Shown here piece after piece: positions 1 through 9,036 of a stretch of 64,000 bases of DNA. Both the position numbers and the translations under genes were made by a program. Source of the stretch: Bacteroidales bacterium (GTDB lineage Bacteria; Bacteroidota; Bacteroidia; Bacteroidales; UBA932); NCBI GenBank assembly GCA_022653735.1, contig JALCSU010000008.1:1-64000 (forward strand). Reading direction: 5' to 3'. A model generated the notes under the pieces. That model did not search any database and was not told the origin of the DNA. It was given only the letters and a program-made list of their open reading frames with translations. How positions within the stretch are numbered: position 1 is the first letter of the stretch; every line of letters begins with the position of its first letter.

Positions 1-2
1 AA

Positions 3-932
3 TGGATGGACAAGTTTAACCTTGCTGGCAAACAGTTCAATTATTCCGTTAAGGCCACGCTTGCCGATTATGTTTCTACGATTGATAAGTTCAATAATGC
101 TACAAAGTCTTTGGGTACCTATAATGTACCCAACTACTATAAAGGGATGAAAATCGGAGAGATATGGGGCTTCGAAGTTGATGGCTTGTGGCAGAATCAG
201 AATGACATAGATGCTGCCGAGGCTGCAGCCGTTGCTGCGGGTCAGTCCCATTACAATCCATTAATGAGTACCTCCAAGACTTACAAGCTTTACCCGGGCG
301 ATATTAAATTCGTGGATCGCAACGGAAACGGATATATAGACAGAGGCGCAAATACAAAAGATGACCCTGGCGATAGGAAAATCATCGGAAATTCCGAGCC
401 AAGATATATCTACAGCTTCTCTTTCAGCGCCGACTGGAACAATATATTCCTAAACGCTTTCTTCCAGGGGGTTGGCAAACAGGACTGGTATCCTTCTAAC
501 GAAGCAGCAACTTTCTGGGGCCAATACAACCGCCCTTATGCTCAGATGCCAGAGTGGCACGAAGGAAACTACTGGACTGAAGACAACCCAGACGCTTACC
601 TGCCAAGATATACGGGCTATTATGCCCCTTTCTACAGCGGCCATCATAATGCCAACACACGTTATATTCAGAATGTAGCATACATCCGCCTGAAGAATAT
701 CCAGATAGGTTACAATATTCCTCAGAAATGGCTGAACTATGTGAAAATGAAGAGGGCTAGCGTTTACTTCTCTGGCGAGAATCTTTGGTGCTGGTCTCCT
801 TTGTACAGGAGGACGAGAGATATAGACGTAGCTAATATCTATGGCACAGATCCAGATGTGTCGAACACTGGAGATGGATATAACTATCCTACGATGAAGA
901 CTTTCAGCCTTGGATTGAATATTACTTTCTAA
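3..932 (+). CDS. SusC/RagA-family TonB-linked outer-membrane protein, C-terminal part
   Basis: This is the end of an outer-membrane TonB-dependent transporter that imports oligosaccharides together with its SusD partner. The reading frame is open to the left edge, so the N-terminus (signal peptide, carboxypeptidase-like domain, plug) lies outside the window. What remains is barrel: typical SusC sequences such as GDIKFVDRNGNGYIDR and IIGNSEPRYIYSFSF, where the DxNxNGxID part resembles a calcium-binding loop, and the terminal strand FSLGLNITF ending in Phe as expected for an outer-membrane barrel. A SusD gene starts 14 bp downstream, so the two form the usual susCD pair. The substrate cannot be read from this fragment. 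Family call is secure. Confidence 0.95.
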   Translation, partial: WMDKFNLAGKQFNYSVKATLADYVSTIDKFNNATKSLGTYNVPNYYKGMKIGEIWGFEVDGLWQNQNDIDAAEAAAVAAGQSHYNPLMSTSKTYKLYPGDIKFVDRNGNGYIDRGANTKDDPGDRKIIGNSEPRYIYSFSFSADWNNIFLNAFFQGVGKQDWYPSNEAATFWGQYNRPYAQMPEWHEGNYWTEDNPDAYLPRYTGYYAPFYSGHHNANTRYIQNVAYIRLKNIQIGYNIPQKWLNYVKMKRASVYFSGENLWCWSPLYRRTRDIDVANIYGTDPDVSNTGDGYNYPTMKTFSLGLNITF

Positions 933-945
933 CACCTCTAGGAAT

Positions 946-2751
946 ATGAAACATTTTTATAATAATATAATATTAACTATCGCGGCCTTATCAATTTTCG
1001 CTTCCTGCGATCTTACTGAGACACAGCAGGCAACAGCCGATAGGAGAATGATCTTCAGCTCCGAAACAGGATTGAGGACCTACTGTTATTCATTCTATAA
1101 TTACCTTCCAAGCAGGACAAATGCCTTCCAGGGGGATGCGACATCAGATTATGGGGCTAAGAACACTCTTAGCATTTATGAGTCTGGTGCGTACACGACC
1201 GAAACGTCTACCAGCTGGGATTGGTCGGGCATAAGGAATGTGAATTATTTCATTCAGCACAATACGAACACGTCTCTTACTGATGCCGTAAGAAACAATT
1301 ATACGGGCATAGCTAGATTTTTCAGGGCATATCTGTATTTTGACAAGCTGCTTACATACGGCGAGGTTCCATGGATTGATAAAGTGCTGGAGCCTGATTC
1401 AGAAGAACTTTATGCGGGAAGGGATTCTAGGGATGTAATCATATCCAATATCATTTCTGATCTTGATTATGCTTTTGCGAACATCACAGAATCTTCTATA
1501 ACGCCTAATTCGAACGAGATAAATAAGTGGACTGCCCTGCTGTTCAAATCCCGTATGTGTCTGTTCGAGGCATCATGGCGTAAATATCATGCTGGTTCCG
1601 ATTATGTGAAGGGCTGCAGTATCTCGGCTAACTCGCTCTATGAAATGGCGGCGAATGCGGCGGATTCGGTCATGAGATTAAGTCCGTACAAACTTCACGT
1701 TACAGGTACACCTTATGGCAATGGCAGGGGTCCTTACCGCGAAATGTTTATCAGCGACAACCCCGTTACCGAAGAGGTGATGCTAGCTGTCTCCACAGAT
1801 AAGGTCATGGGGCTTGGAGAACAGAACTGGTGGTTCAACTCTTCAACTTATGGCCCTCATCTCTGCATGTCCAGGGCATTCGCTAAGACATATCTGAACA
1901 TTGATGGGACGATTTACGATGAGAGGAATGAGGATGGCTCTTATAAGAATTTCATTCAAGAAACTACGAACAGAGACCAGAGGCTTAACCAGACAATCAG
2001 AGGCTATGATTACACTCGTCTGGAATCTGACGGAAGCTATAAGAGAACGGCGGCGAATTTTACGGGTCATTCTCTTACGGGATACCAGTTCACGAAATAT
2101 GTCATGGATGATGTCTCATACGACGATGCTGCCACAAATGACAACGACATTCCGATTTTCCGTTTTGCTGAAGCTTTGCTGAATTATGCAGAGGCGAAAG
2201 CAGAGCTTGGGACGATGACGAATATGGACTGGGCGAACACTATTGGAGCGCTTCGTAAACGCGCAGGCATTAGTGGAGGTGACTTGGAAACCCTTCCTAC
2301 TACAGTTGATCCATATATTCATGATACTTTTTATCCTGGCATCAATGATCCTGTCATCCTAGAAATACGCCGTGAACGTGCGATTGAGCTCTGCCTTGAG
2401 GGCTTCAGGCTGATAGATTTGAAAAGGTGGAATTGTGGCGAGCTCTGGGAGACTCTGCCTTGGACTGGGGTTTATATCCCCGCTCTCGACACCCCTCTGG
2501 ATATTAACGGAGATGGCACAAACGATGTTTTCGTAACAACGAACGTGGGCTATAACGGAGAGCATAAGAACCTTATGATGGTTGCTGCAGGTGCTCAGGG
2601 CGTGCAGAAGCTATCTGATGACCCGAATGGTGGGTATATCCTTACTTACACGATGGATCGTGAATGGAACGATAACATGTATCTTTATCCTATTCCTTCA
2701 CAGGTCATCAGGCTTAACGACTCTCTGACTCAGAATCCTGGATGGCAATAG
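946..2751 (+). CDS. SusD/RagB-family nutrient-binding outer-membrane lipoprotein
   Basis: Cell-surface lipoprotein that caps a SusC transporter and binds glycan before import. The 601-aa product has a lipoprotein signal (IFASC lipobox, mature Cys about residue 21), the alpha-helical TPR-like body typical of SusD, the segment IPIFRFAEALLNYAEAKAEL, and the C-terminal EIRRERAIELCLEGFR and DLKRWNCGE motifs that mark this family. It ends with YLYPIPSQVIRLNDSLTQNPGW, also family-typical. It follows the SusC gene by 14 bp and is closed by a strong hairpin terminator, so susC-susD is the end of the transcript. Start chosen at the first ATG, which gives a good signal peptide. Confidence 0.96.
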   Translation: MKHFYNNIILTIAALSIFASCDLTETQQATADRRMIFSSETGLRTYCYSFYNYLPSRTNAFQGDATSDYGAKNTLSIYESGAYTTETSTSWDWSGIRNVNYFIQHNTNTSLTDAVRNNYTGIARFFRAYLYFDKLLTYGEVPWIDKVLEPDSEELYAGRDSRDVIISNIISDLDYAFANITESSITPNSNEINKWTALLFKSRMCLFEASWRKYHAGSDYVKGCSISANSLYEMAANAADSVMRLSPYKLHVTGTPYGNGRGPYREMFISDNPVTEEVMLAVSTDKVMGLGEQNWWFNSSTYGPHLCMSRAFAKTYLNIDGTIYDERNEDGSYKNFIQETTNRDQRLNQTIRGYDYTRLESDGSYKRTAANFTGHSLTGYQFTKYVMDDVSYDDAATNDNDIPIFRFAEALLNYAEAKAELGTMTNMDWANTIGALRKRAGISGGDLETLPTTVDPYIHDTFYPGINDPVILEIRRERAIELCLEGFRLIDLKRWNCGELWETLPWTGVYIPALDTPLDINGDGTNDVFVTTNVGYNGEHKNLMMVAAGAQGVQKLSDDPNGGYILTYTMDREWNDNMYLYPIPSQVIRLNDSLTQNPGWQ

Positions 2752-2772
2752 AAAATTATTAAATGTAGCACT

Positions 2773-2806
2773 AAGGCTTCGGCATCTTGCTGCCGAAGCC
2801 TTTCAT
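2773..2806 (+). terminator. Intrinsic terminator after susCD
   Basis: A 12-bp perfect stem (AAGGCTTCGGCA / TGCCGAAGCCTT) with a 6-nt loop, followed by a short T-rich run, 20 bp past the SusD stop. Confidence 0.8.
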
Positions 2807-2858
2807 TAAACAATAAAAAACATTAATTTTAAAAGTTGAAATCAGACTAAGTATATTT

Positions 2859-3731
2859 ATGAATATGAAAACGGCACTTAAATTTTTCTTTGCGGCTTTC
2901 TCTGCTTTCTTTATTGCAGGGCTCCCTATTTCCATTAAGGCAGAAAATAATTCAGCCAATCCTAATGAACTGAAGGTTATTTCTTATAATATCAGGAACG
3001 GGGAGGCTAAGGACGGCACCAATTCTTGGGAATATCGCTATCCTGCTTCAGCCATGATGATAATGGACCAGAAACCAGACATTTTTGGACTTCAGGAAGC
3101 CTATGGCTATCAGGTGAAATACCTTAGGGAATATTGTAAAGGCTACAAGTGCGTTGGAGTGGGTCGTGAGGATGGCAAGCACAAAGGTGAACACATGTCC
3201 ATTTTCTGGAATTCCAAGACAGTTAAAAAATTGAAATGGGGCACGTTCTGGCTGTCCGAGACTCCCCAGAAGCCTTCTATGGGCTGGGACGCTGCTTGCA
3301 AGCGGACCGCTACGTGGGCTCTGATGAAGAGCAAGAAGAACGGCCGGAAATTCTTCTACGTGAATACGCATTTGGACCATATGGGCTGGGAGGCTAGGAA
3401 AAACGGCCTTGCTCTCATAGTGGAGAAGATTAAGGAAATGAATCCTGATAGCTACCCGATGGTGCTGACGGGGGATTTCAATATGACGATTGATCGTCCG
3501 GAGTTCGATGACTTGAAGAAAATCATGAAGAATGCTCGCGAGGAGGCGGTTAAGACGGACCACCACGCCACGTTTAACGGCTGGGGAAGCGATACGGCCA
3601 CTGGCATCATAGACTACATCTGGTACATAGGCTTCGACTCTTGCCCATACTACGAGACCATCACGAAGCCTTACATGGAAAGGACTTTCATCTCTGACCA
3701 TTACCCGGTCACCGCAACTTTGATTTTCTAA
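2859..3731 (+). CDS. Secreted endonuclease/exonuclease/phosphatase-family hydrolase
   Basis: Metal-dependent phosphodiesterase fold (DNase I/sphingomyelinase/inositol phosphatase superfamily). The 290-aa product has an N-terminal signal sequence (about residues 1-28) and the full active-site set: N44 (ISYNIRNG), E80 (GLQE), H171/D173 (VNTHLDH), D206/N208 (GDFN), D252 (IIDYIW) and the SDH triad end at 279-281. All catalytic residues are present, so it should be active in the periplasm or outside. The substrate (nucleic acid, sphingolipid or sugar phosphate) cannot be told. It follows the susCD terminator and sits 38 bp before a secreted serine hydrolase, which suggests nutrient scavenging. An alternative start six bases downstream (second Met) is equally possible. 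Confidence 0.9.
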   Translation: MNMKTALKFFFAAFSAFFIAGLPISIKAENNSANPNELKVISYNIRNGEAKDGTNSWEYRYPASAMMIMDQKPDIFGLQEAYGYQVKYLREYCKGYKCVGVGREDGKHKGEHMSIFWNSKTVKKLKWGTFWLSETPQKPSMGWDAACKRTATWALMKSKKNGRKFFYVNTHLDHMGWEARKNGLALIVEKIKEMNPDSYPMVLTGDFNMTIDRPEFDDLKKIMKNAREEAVKTDHHATFNGWGSDTATGIIDYIWYIGFDSCPYYETITKPYMERTFISDHYPVTATLIF

Positions 3732-3769
3732 GAATATATCGCCCTCCAGCAGCGGCCAATTAAATATTA

Positions 3770-5038
3770 ATGAAAGTGAAAAGAGTTATTATCTGCTTAG
3801 TGGCGGCTACCATTTCATTCTTCGCTGCTGCCGAGGGACTTAAAACAGCCCGTCCAGAGGACTGCGGAATGGATGCCGCTCTTCTGACAAGGATAGACAG
3901 CGTAATCAATAATGAAATAGATCAGAAGAATATTCCTGGAGCAGTGATTTCAGTGGTTCGAGGGGACAAGATCGTGTATCTGAAAGCCTATGGCAACAAA
4001 TCCGTAATTCCGTCTGTTGAGCCAATGACCACTGAAACTATGTTTGACTTGGCGTCAGTCAGCAAATGCATAGGAACAACCCTTTCGTTCATGCAACTCA
4101 TTGAACGAGGCAATGTGCGCCTCACCGACAACGTAAGTCGTTATATTCCTGGATTTAAGCCTTGGGTAGACCCTTCTTCTGGAGAAGCCGTGGACATCAC
4201 GATCCGCGACCTCATGACCCATTCTTCGGGACTTTCGCCATATATCGATGTAAATGAATACGTTAAAGAATTCGGCGAGAATACTCCCGATTCTGCGGAG
4301 GCCTTCATCGCCACTCGAGTGAAGAGGAATTTCAGGCCCGGCACTCAGTTTATGTACAGCTGCCTTAATTTCATCACTTTGCAAAGGATATTGGAGCGAG
4401 TGACTGGCCGTAAGCTTTATGAATATGCCAGTGAGAATGTCTTCGGAGTCCTCGGACTGCAGCATACCTGTTATTTCCCTTCCGACATGGTTGTCTCTGC
4501 GAAAGGGGCTCAGGCTCGTCGCCTCAAGGAATTGAAGGCACTCTGCGCTCCGACTGAGGTTCAGGCAGACGGGAATCCTCTGCGGGCTAATGTGCACGAC
4601 CCTCTGGCTCGCAGAGTCATGATGGGCAATTCTGGGAATGCTGGAGTATTCTCCAATGCAGAAGATCTCTCGGTCATTTGTGCTGCCATCATGAACCATG
4701 GCAGCTGGAACGGACACCGTATACTGAGTCCTCTGACTGTGGATCTCATGACCACCATCCCGCCACAGAATTCTCCTGAAGTTGGTCGTGCCCTCGGCTG
4801 GGACAAGAAAAGTTCGCATTCAGGACCTCGAGGCGATATATTCGATGCTGAAACTACCATCGAACACACAGGCTACACAGGCACTTCTATCGTCATTGAC
4901 ATGAAGACTAAGACTGCGGTAGTTCTGCTAGCGCACAGAGTTCACCCGAAAGACGAAGGCGGCGTCGGCCGCATGCGCGCCCTCATCTCCAACATCGTCG
5001 CAGCCAGCATCCTCACTCCAGATTCCGAAATACCATGA
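3770..5038 (+). CDS. Secreted beta-lactamase-fold serine hydrolase (class C / esterase type)
   Basis: Penicillin-recognising serine hydrolase of the Beta-lactamase (PF00144) family. The 422 residues begin with a signal peptide (to about residue 22). The nucleophile motif SxxK is S96-V-S-K99, a Tyr motif Y196-S-C stands where YxN is usual, and the third motif is H366-T-G, common in esterase-like members rather than the KTG of true beta-lactamases. These features suit an esterase or peptidase more than a resistance enzyme. The gene follows the EEP-family gene on the same strand after 38 bp, probably co-transcribed. Its end is joined directly to a decayed nuclease gene. Confidence 0.9.
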   Translation: MKVKRVIICLVAATISFFAAAEGLKTARPEDCGMDAALLTRIDSVINNEIDQKNIPGAVISVVRGDKIVYLKAYGNKSVIPSVEPMTTETMFDLASVSKCIGTTLSFMQLIERGNVRLTDNVSRYIPGFKPWVDPSSGEAVDITIRDLMTHSSGLSPYIDVNEYVKEFGENTPDSAEAFIATRVKRNFRPGTQFMYSCLNFITLQRILERVTGRKLYEYASENVFGVLGLQHTCYFPSDMVVSAKGAQARRLKELKALCAPTEVQADGNPLRANVHDPLARRVMMGNSGNAGVFSNAEDLSVICAAIMNHGSWNGHRILSPLTVDLMTTIPPQNSPEVGRALGWDKKSSHSGPRGDIFDAETTIEHTGYTGTSIVIDMKTKTAVVLLAHRVHPKDEGGVGRMRALISNIVAASILTPDSEIP

Positions 5039-5048
5039 TCCGGCTGCC

Positions 5049-5458
5049 CCAAGGGCGACGGCCCTGGACAAGCTTTGCTTCGCGCTTCACAACATGAGGA
5101 CCTTTAGGAACAGGCCGGAATATCTTCAGGGAAAGTTCTTCGAGCTGTTGTTTAAGAAGGCGGAAATTGCTAAATTCTCTCCACATGAAGTAATTAAATA
5201 CGAGAAAGGTATGCTTACTCAATGGACATAGACGAGTATGTCGGCGAACAGGTCGAAAAAGGCGTTAAGGAAGGCCTCGAAAAAGGGCTGAGAGAAGGTA
5301 GGGCAGAAGGTAGAGAGAAAGGTCGTAAGGAGGCTTTAGCCAACTCATTAAAAGCTATTAATTTGCTGAAGAGCGGAATGAAGCCTGAACAAGTTGCTGA
5401 CAAAACATCCTTAAGTCTGGATTACGTCTTAGAAATCCAGAAAGAATTGGATGGATAG
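5049..5458 (+). pseudogene. Rpn/PD-(D/E)XK transposase-family nuclease remnant, frameshifted
   Basis: Only the last part of a recombination-promoting nuclease (Rpn/YhgA-like) survives. From 5061 one frame reads ALDKLCFALHNMRTFRNRPE and on to ...LTQWT and a stop at 5223; from 5222 another frame continues IDEYVGEQVEKG and the family's charged EG-rich tail, ending at 5458. Restoring one G in TGGACATAG joins the frames as LTQWDIDEYVGEQ, so a single-base deletion explains the break. The catalytic N-terminal domain is missing altogether; sequence before about 5049 belongs to the serine hydrolase. Rpn genes are mobile and often decayed. Clearly a relic. Confidence 0.82.
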
Positions 5459-5488
5459 TCTTCAATTGATAAATCTATTTGGAGACTG

Positions 5489-7936
5489 TCATTTTATGCT
5501 GACCTTTGCTGTCTTGAGGCCGGGACTGGAGACTGTCAGGGTGATTTTGCCTGTGCTGCCAGCCTTGGATGCTGAGTGAGAGCCATTGTATGTCGTACGG
5601 ATGATGGCTGAGCAGAGTCCGTTGAAGGCATCGATTTCAGCAGAGTAAAAAGGCACCAGGCTGGTGGCATCTCCGGCATCGGTGGCAACAAGCTGGCCAT
5701 TACCTGACACACTGAATTTCAGAGGATTATTAGCTGTTGGCACAAAGTTGCCATTTCTATCGGTAATCTTAACGGTAACGAAAACCAAGTCTCTTTCGGC
5801 ACCATATTCATAAGAAACATCCAGCTTGGAGGCAGGTCCAGAAGTTACGATTGTCTCCGAGTAGGCTTTCCCATCTTTATACCCTTTGGCTACGACATTG
5901 CCAGATTCGTAAATAACATTGTCCCAGCGTAAGCGGTACTGGTTTTTCTCTCGAGTGAGCTTACCCTGCGACTTGCCGTTCACGAATAGTTCCACTTCAT
6001 CCATGTTGGTGTAAACATGCACGGGGGTTATCTGTCCGATGCGGTCCTCGGTAGAAGCGGCACCAGACCAGTTCCAGTGCGGAAGAATGTGTAGCACAGG
6101 CTTGTCGGTCCAGCGTGCCTGGTAGATCCAGTAACGGTCTTTAGGGAAACCAGCTAAATCTATGATGCCGAAATACGAGCTACGCGATGGCGTGGCGATC
6201 TTGCCTTTCTCAGCAAGTTCCTTGCGGGCCTTCGCTATTGAAGCGGAGTCGTGGAAATTGTTCAGTTCCGTCATGTCACTGTTGTAAGGCGTAGGTTCAC
6301 CCAGATAGTCGAATCCGGTCCATACGAACTCTCCTGCGCAGGAAGGATTTTCATCTTGTCCCTTCCATTCCCCCTCAGGGGTATGTCCCCAAGGCACGGT
6401 GTAGAGGTCATAAGAGCAAACTTGGAAATTATTCTCGGCGAACTGTTTTTTGTCGCTTGGCGGGAAGAGATACACTCCGCGAGAACTGATGCAGGAAGCT
6501 GTTTCACTACCCAAATAAGGCTGACTAGGGAACAGCTCATGGAATTTTCCGTAGAGATGAGGCTTGTAATTAAAACCGAATACATCTATCCCTTTCCGGA
6601 AGTCAGAGAGATAGCTTTTAGTGATATTGCAACCGCTGGTAGTGAGCCTTGTCGGATCCTCGTCATGGCATATTCCTGAAAGGTATTTGGCAAGGAAGTA
6701 TCCGTCCCTCTCTGCCTGCTCGGAAACTTCGTTTCCAATGCTCCAAAGCACCACGCTAGGGTGGTTTCTGTCCCTTAATATCATAGCTTTGAGATCTTTC
6801 TCGGCCCAGTCGCTGAATAGCAGGCCGTATCCGTTCTCTCTCTTTGGAGTGATCCACGTGTCTGTCAGTTCATCCATCACTACGAAACCCATGCGGTCGC
6901 ACAGGTCCAGCAATTCTGGGGCAGGAGGATTGTGTGAAGTGCGTATGGCATTACAGCCCATGTCTTTCAGCTGCTGTAGCCTGCGAATCCAAACGCTATT
7001 GTTCCAAACTGCGCCTAGCGCACCTGCGTCGTGGTGCAGGCAGACGCCGTTCAGAGGGGTGCGCGCTCCGTTGAGGTAGAAGCCATCCGGCCGGAACTCT
7101 GCCGTGCGCACGCCATAGAGGGTGAACAGAGTGTCGGCATATTCATTATAAGATACTATGCTTCTGACTTTTAGAAGATTGCAATCTTGCAAGTCCCAGA
7201 ATTTTATTCCTTTCAAATGAATATTCTGCATTGTGCTTCCGCCTTCAGTCGTCGTTTCGTCCGAGACAAGCAATCTGTCTCCGTCGAAAACGGCAGTTGA
7301 AATCTTTGCGGTGCCTATTTTCTCCCCAGTGCTGTTCCTGATGGCAGTCGAGATGCTCATAGTGGCGGAACCGTCAGCTGGACTTTCGTCGCTCGTGGTG
7401 ATTTTCACGCCCCAGTGCGCTATGCCCACAGGGTCGGCTTTTTCTAGCCAAACGTTCCTATAAATGCCGCCTCCAGGGTACCAGCGACTGGAATTAGGCA
7501 GGTTGTCTAGCGTTACCTTCACCTTGTTTGCTCCTTCGTGCAGGAAAGGAGTAAGGTCGGCTTGGAATGAGGCATAGCCGTATGGCCACTCCATCACGAA
7601 CTGTCCGTTGCAGAAGACTTTTGCAAACGACATTGCGCCGTCAATGTCCAAAAAGAAGCATTTGCGCCGTTGGATGTCGCTAGCGGTCACTTCCAATGTC
7701 TTTGAATATTCTGCTTTGCCCCACCAGGCCAGCTTGCCAGTGCTCCCTTCGTATTCTTGGACGAATGGCCCTTCCACGCCCCAGTCATGAGGCAGATTCA
7801 GCACTTTGCTTTGCCCATCCTTAGTGAAAGTCCATCCGTCATTCCAGGCAGTTCTGGAGGAAGGCTGAGCATAAATGATAGATATGGAACAGACTGAAAT
7901 CTGAACGAATAGAATTATTGGGAGGATTTTTTTCAT
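5489..7936 (-). CDS. Secreted glycoside hydrolase family 2 beta-galactosidase-type enzyme
   Basis: GH2 enzyme that releases terminal beta-linked sugars in the periplasm or at the surface. The 815 residues carry a signal peptide (to about A23), a sugar-binding jelly-roll, an immunoglobulin-like domain, the TIM barrel (about 280-580) and C-terminal beta domains including a DUF4982-like segment. The catalytic acid/base is E403 in the SIGNE motif and the nucleophile is E478 in GSETA. HHDAGALGAVW and IRTSHNPP are the usual substrate-site motifs. It runs against the genes on its left and away from rpsL. A TAnnTTTG match on the minus strand at 7966-7959 (TATCTTTG) just upstream is its probable promoter. 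Exact specificity (galactosidase or related) is not certain. Confidence 0.93.
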   Translation of the reverse strand: MKKILPIILFVQISVCSISIIYAQPSSRTAWNDGWTFTKDGQSKVLNLPHDWGVEGPFVQEYEGSTGKLAWWGKAEYSKTLEVTASDIQRRKCFFLDIDGAMSFAKVFCNGQFVMEWPYGYASFQADLTPFLHEGANKVKVTLDNLPNSSRWYPGGGIYRNVWLEKADPVGIAHWGVKITTSDESPADGSATMSISTAIRNSTGEKIGTAKISTAVFDGDRLLVSDETTTEGGSTMQNIHLKGIKFWDLQDCNLLKVRSIVSYNEYADTLFTLYGVRTAEFRPDGFYLNGARTPLNGVCLHHDAGALGAVWNNSVWIRRLQQLKDMGCNAIRTSHNPPAPELLDLCDRMGFVVMDELTDTWITPKRENGYGLLFSDWAEKDLKAMILRDRNHPSVVLWSIGNEVSEQAERDGYFLAKYLSGICHDEDPTRLTTSGCNITKSYLSDFRKGIDVFGFNYKPHLYGKFHELFPSQPYLGSETASCISSRGVYLFPPSDKKQFAENNFQVCSYDLYTVPWGHTPEGEWKGQDENPSCAGEFVWTGFDYLGEPTPYNSDMTELNNFHDSASIAKARKELAEKGKIATPSRSSYFGIIDLAGFPKDRYWIYQARWTDKPVLHILPHWNWSGAASTEDRIGQITPVHVYTNMDEVELFVNGKSQGKLTREKNQYRLRWDNVIYESGNVVAKGYKDGKAYSETIVTSGPASKLDVSYEYGAERDLVFVTVKITDRNGNFVPTANNPLKFSVSGNGQLVATDAGDATSLVPFYSAEIDAFNGLCSAIIRTTYNGSHSASKAGSTGKITLTVSSPGLKTAKVSIK

Positions 7937-8047
7937 ATCAAGAAACGTGCGTTTTTGTCAAAGATACGACTTTTTCTTAATCGGTCTTATGTTATTTCAA
8001 ATCAAATGCATTCTCGTTTCCCTGGAAGGTGGTTTTTGAAGGAAAAG

Positions 8048-8098
8048 TTTGAGAATTGAATATTTATCTGTAAATTTGCAGCCCCAAATATTTTTGGG
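8048..8098 (+). promoter_or_regulatory. Promoter and leader hairpin of the str operon
   Basis: TTTG at 8048-8051, a 19-bp spacer and TAAATTTG at 8071-8078 match the Bacteroidota housekeeping promoter exactly. Transcription should begin near 8085, at a short hairpin (CCCAAA at 8083-8088 pairing with TTTGGG at 8093-8098) in the rpsL leader. The hairpin could serve ribosomal-protein feedback, but that is inference. Confidence 0.75.
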
Positions 8099-8129
8099 AC
8101 ATACATAAATATTACATTTACAATAGTTT

Positions 8130-8510
8130 ATGCCAACAATTCAACAATTAGTTCGTAAAGGACGCGAGACTGCGACTTACAGCAGCAAGTCTCGTGCGCT
8201 GGACGCATGTCCTCAGAAGCGTGGCGTATGTCTTCGTGTTTACACGACGACTCCTAAGAAACCTAACTCAGCGATGAGGAAGGTGGCCAGGGTGCGCCTC
8301 ACTAACGCTAAAGAGGTTAATGCGTACATCCCAGGCGAGGGACACAACCTCCAGGAGCACAGCATCGTGCTGGTTCGCGGTGGCCGTGTGAAGGATCTCC
8401 CTGGCGTGCGCTACCACATCCTTAGAGGTGCTTTGGATACTGCTGGCGTGGAAGGCAGGACTCAGTCCCGTTCTCTCTACGGAGCGAAAAGGCCAAAGAA
8501 ATCTAAGTAG
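8130..8510 (+). CDS. rpsL: 30S ribosomal protein S12
   Basis: Small-subunit decoding-centre protein. The 126 residues match S12 from [12 protein letters not shown] through [18 protein letters not shown] and [13 protein letters not shown] to the basic tail; the lysines whose changes give streptomycin resistance are wild-type here (TTPKKPNS and GRVKDLPG). First gene of rpsL-rpsG-fusA-rpsJ, with a consensus promoter 50 bp upstream. Confidence 0.99.
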   Translation: MPTIQQLVRKGRETATYSSKSRALDACPQKRGVCLRVYTTTPKKPNSAMRKVARVRLTNAKEVNAYIPGEGHNLQEHSIVLVRGGRVKDLPGVRYHILRGALDTAGVEGRTQSRSLYGAKRPKKSK

Positions 8511-8541
8511 CATTATTAATCACCTTTAATTTTAACTCATC

Positions 8542-9018
8542 ATGAGAAAAGCGAAGCCTAAAAAGAGAATTCTACTTCCTGATCCAAAGTTTCACGATGC
8601 TGAGGTGACTCGTTTCGTGAACAACATTATGTTGCAGGGGAAGAAGAGTATCGCGTATTCAATTTTTTACGATGCCATTGACATGGTAGGCGAGAAGATG
8701 AAAGAATCTGACAAGGCTCCTCTAGATATCTGGAGGAAGGCTCTCGAAAACGTGACCCCTCAGATCGAGGTCAAGTCGCGTCGTGTAGGAGGCGCCAACT
8801 TCCAAGTGCCTACGGAGTTGCGTCCAGAGAGAAAAGTCTCTCTCGCAATGAAGAACATGATCAAGTACGCTCGTCAGCGTTCTGGTCATTCAATGGCAGA
8901 AAAACTCGCTGCCGAGATCGTGGCGGCCTATAACAATGAGGGCGGTGCCTTCAAGAGGAAAGAGGACATGCATAAGATGGCCGAAGCCAACAAGGCATTT
9001 GCTCATTTCCGTTTCTAA
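8542..9018 (+). CDS. rpsG: 30S ribosomal protein S7
   Basis: Primary 16S rRNA-binding protein that nucleates assembly of the small-subunit head. The 158 residues contain the family core [19 protein letters not shown] and the C-terminal segment KAFAHFRF. Length is normal for the family. It lies 31 bp after rpsL and 18 bp before fusA, in the usual str-operon order. Confidence 0.99.
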   Translation: MRKAKPKKRILLPDPKFHDAEVTRFVNNIMLQGKKSIAYSIFYDAIDMVGEKMKESDKAPLDIWRKALENVTPQIEVKSRRVGGANFQVPTELRPERKVSLAMKNMIKYARQRSGHSMAEKLAAEIVAAYNNEGGAFKRKEDMHKMAEANKAFAHFRF

Positions 9019-9036
9019 TTTAGCATTGATATTTAG

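Noticed and set aside
3770..5038. Beta-lactamase resistance gene
   Set aside because: The HTG in place of KTG and the non-standard YSC motif fit an esterase- or peptidase-like member better.
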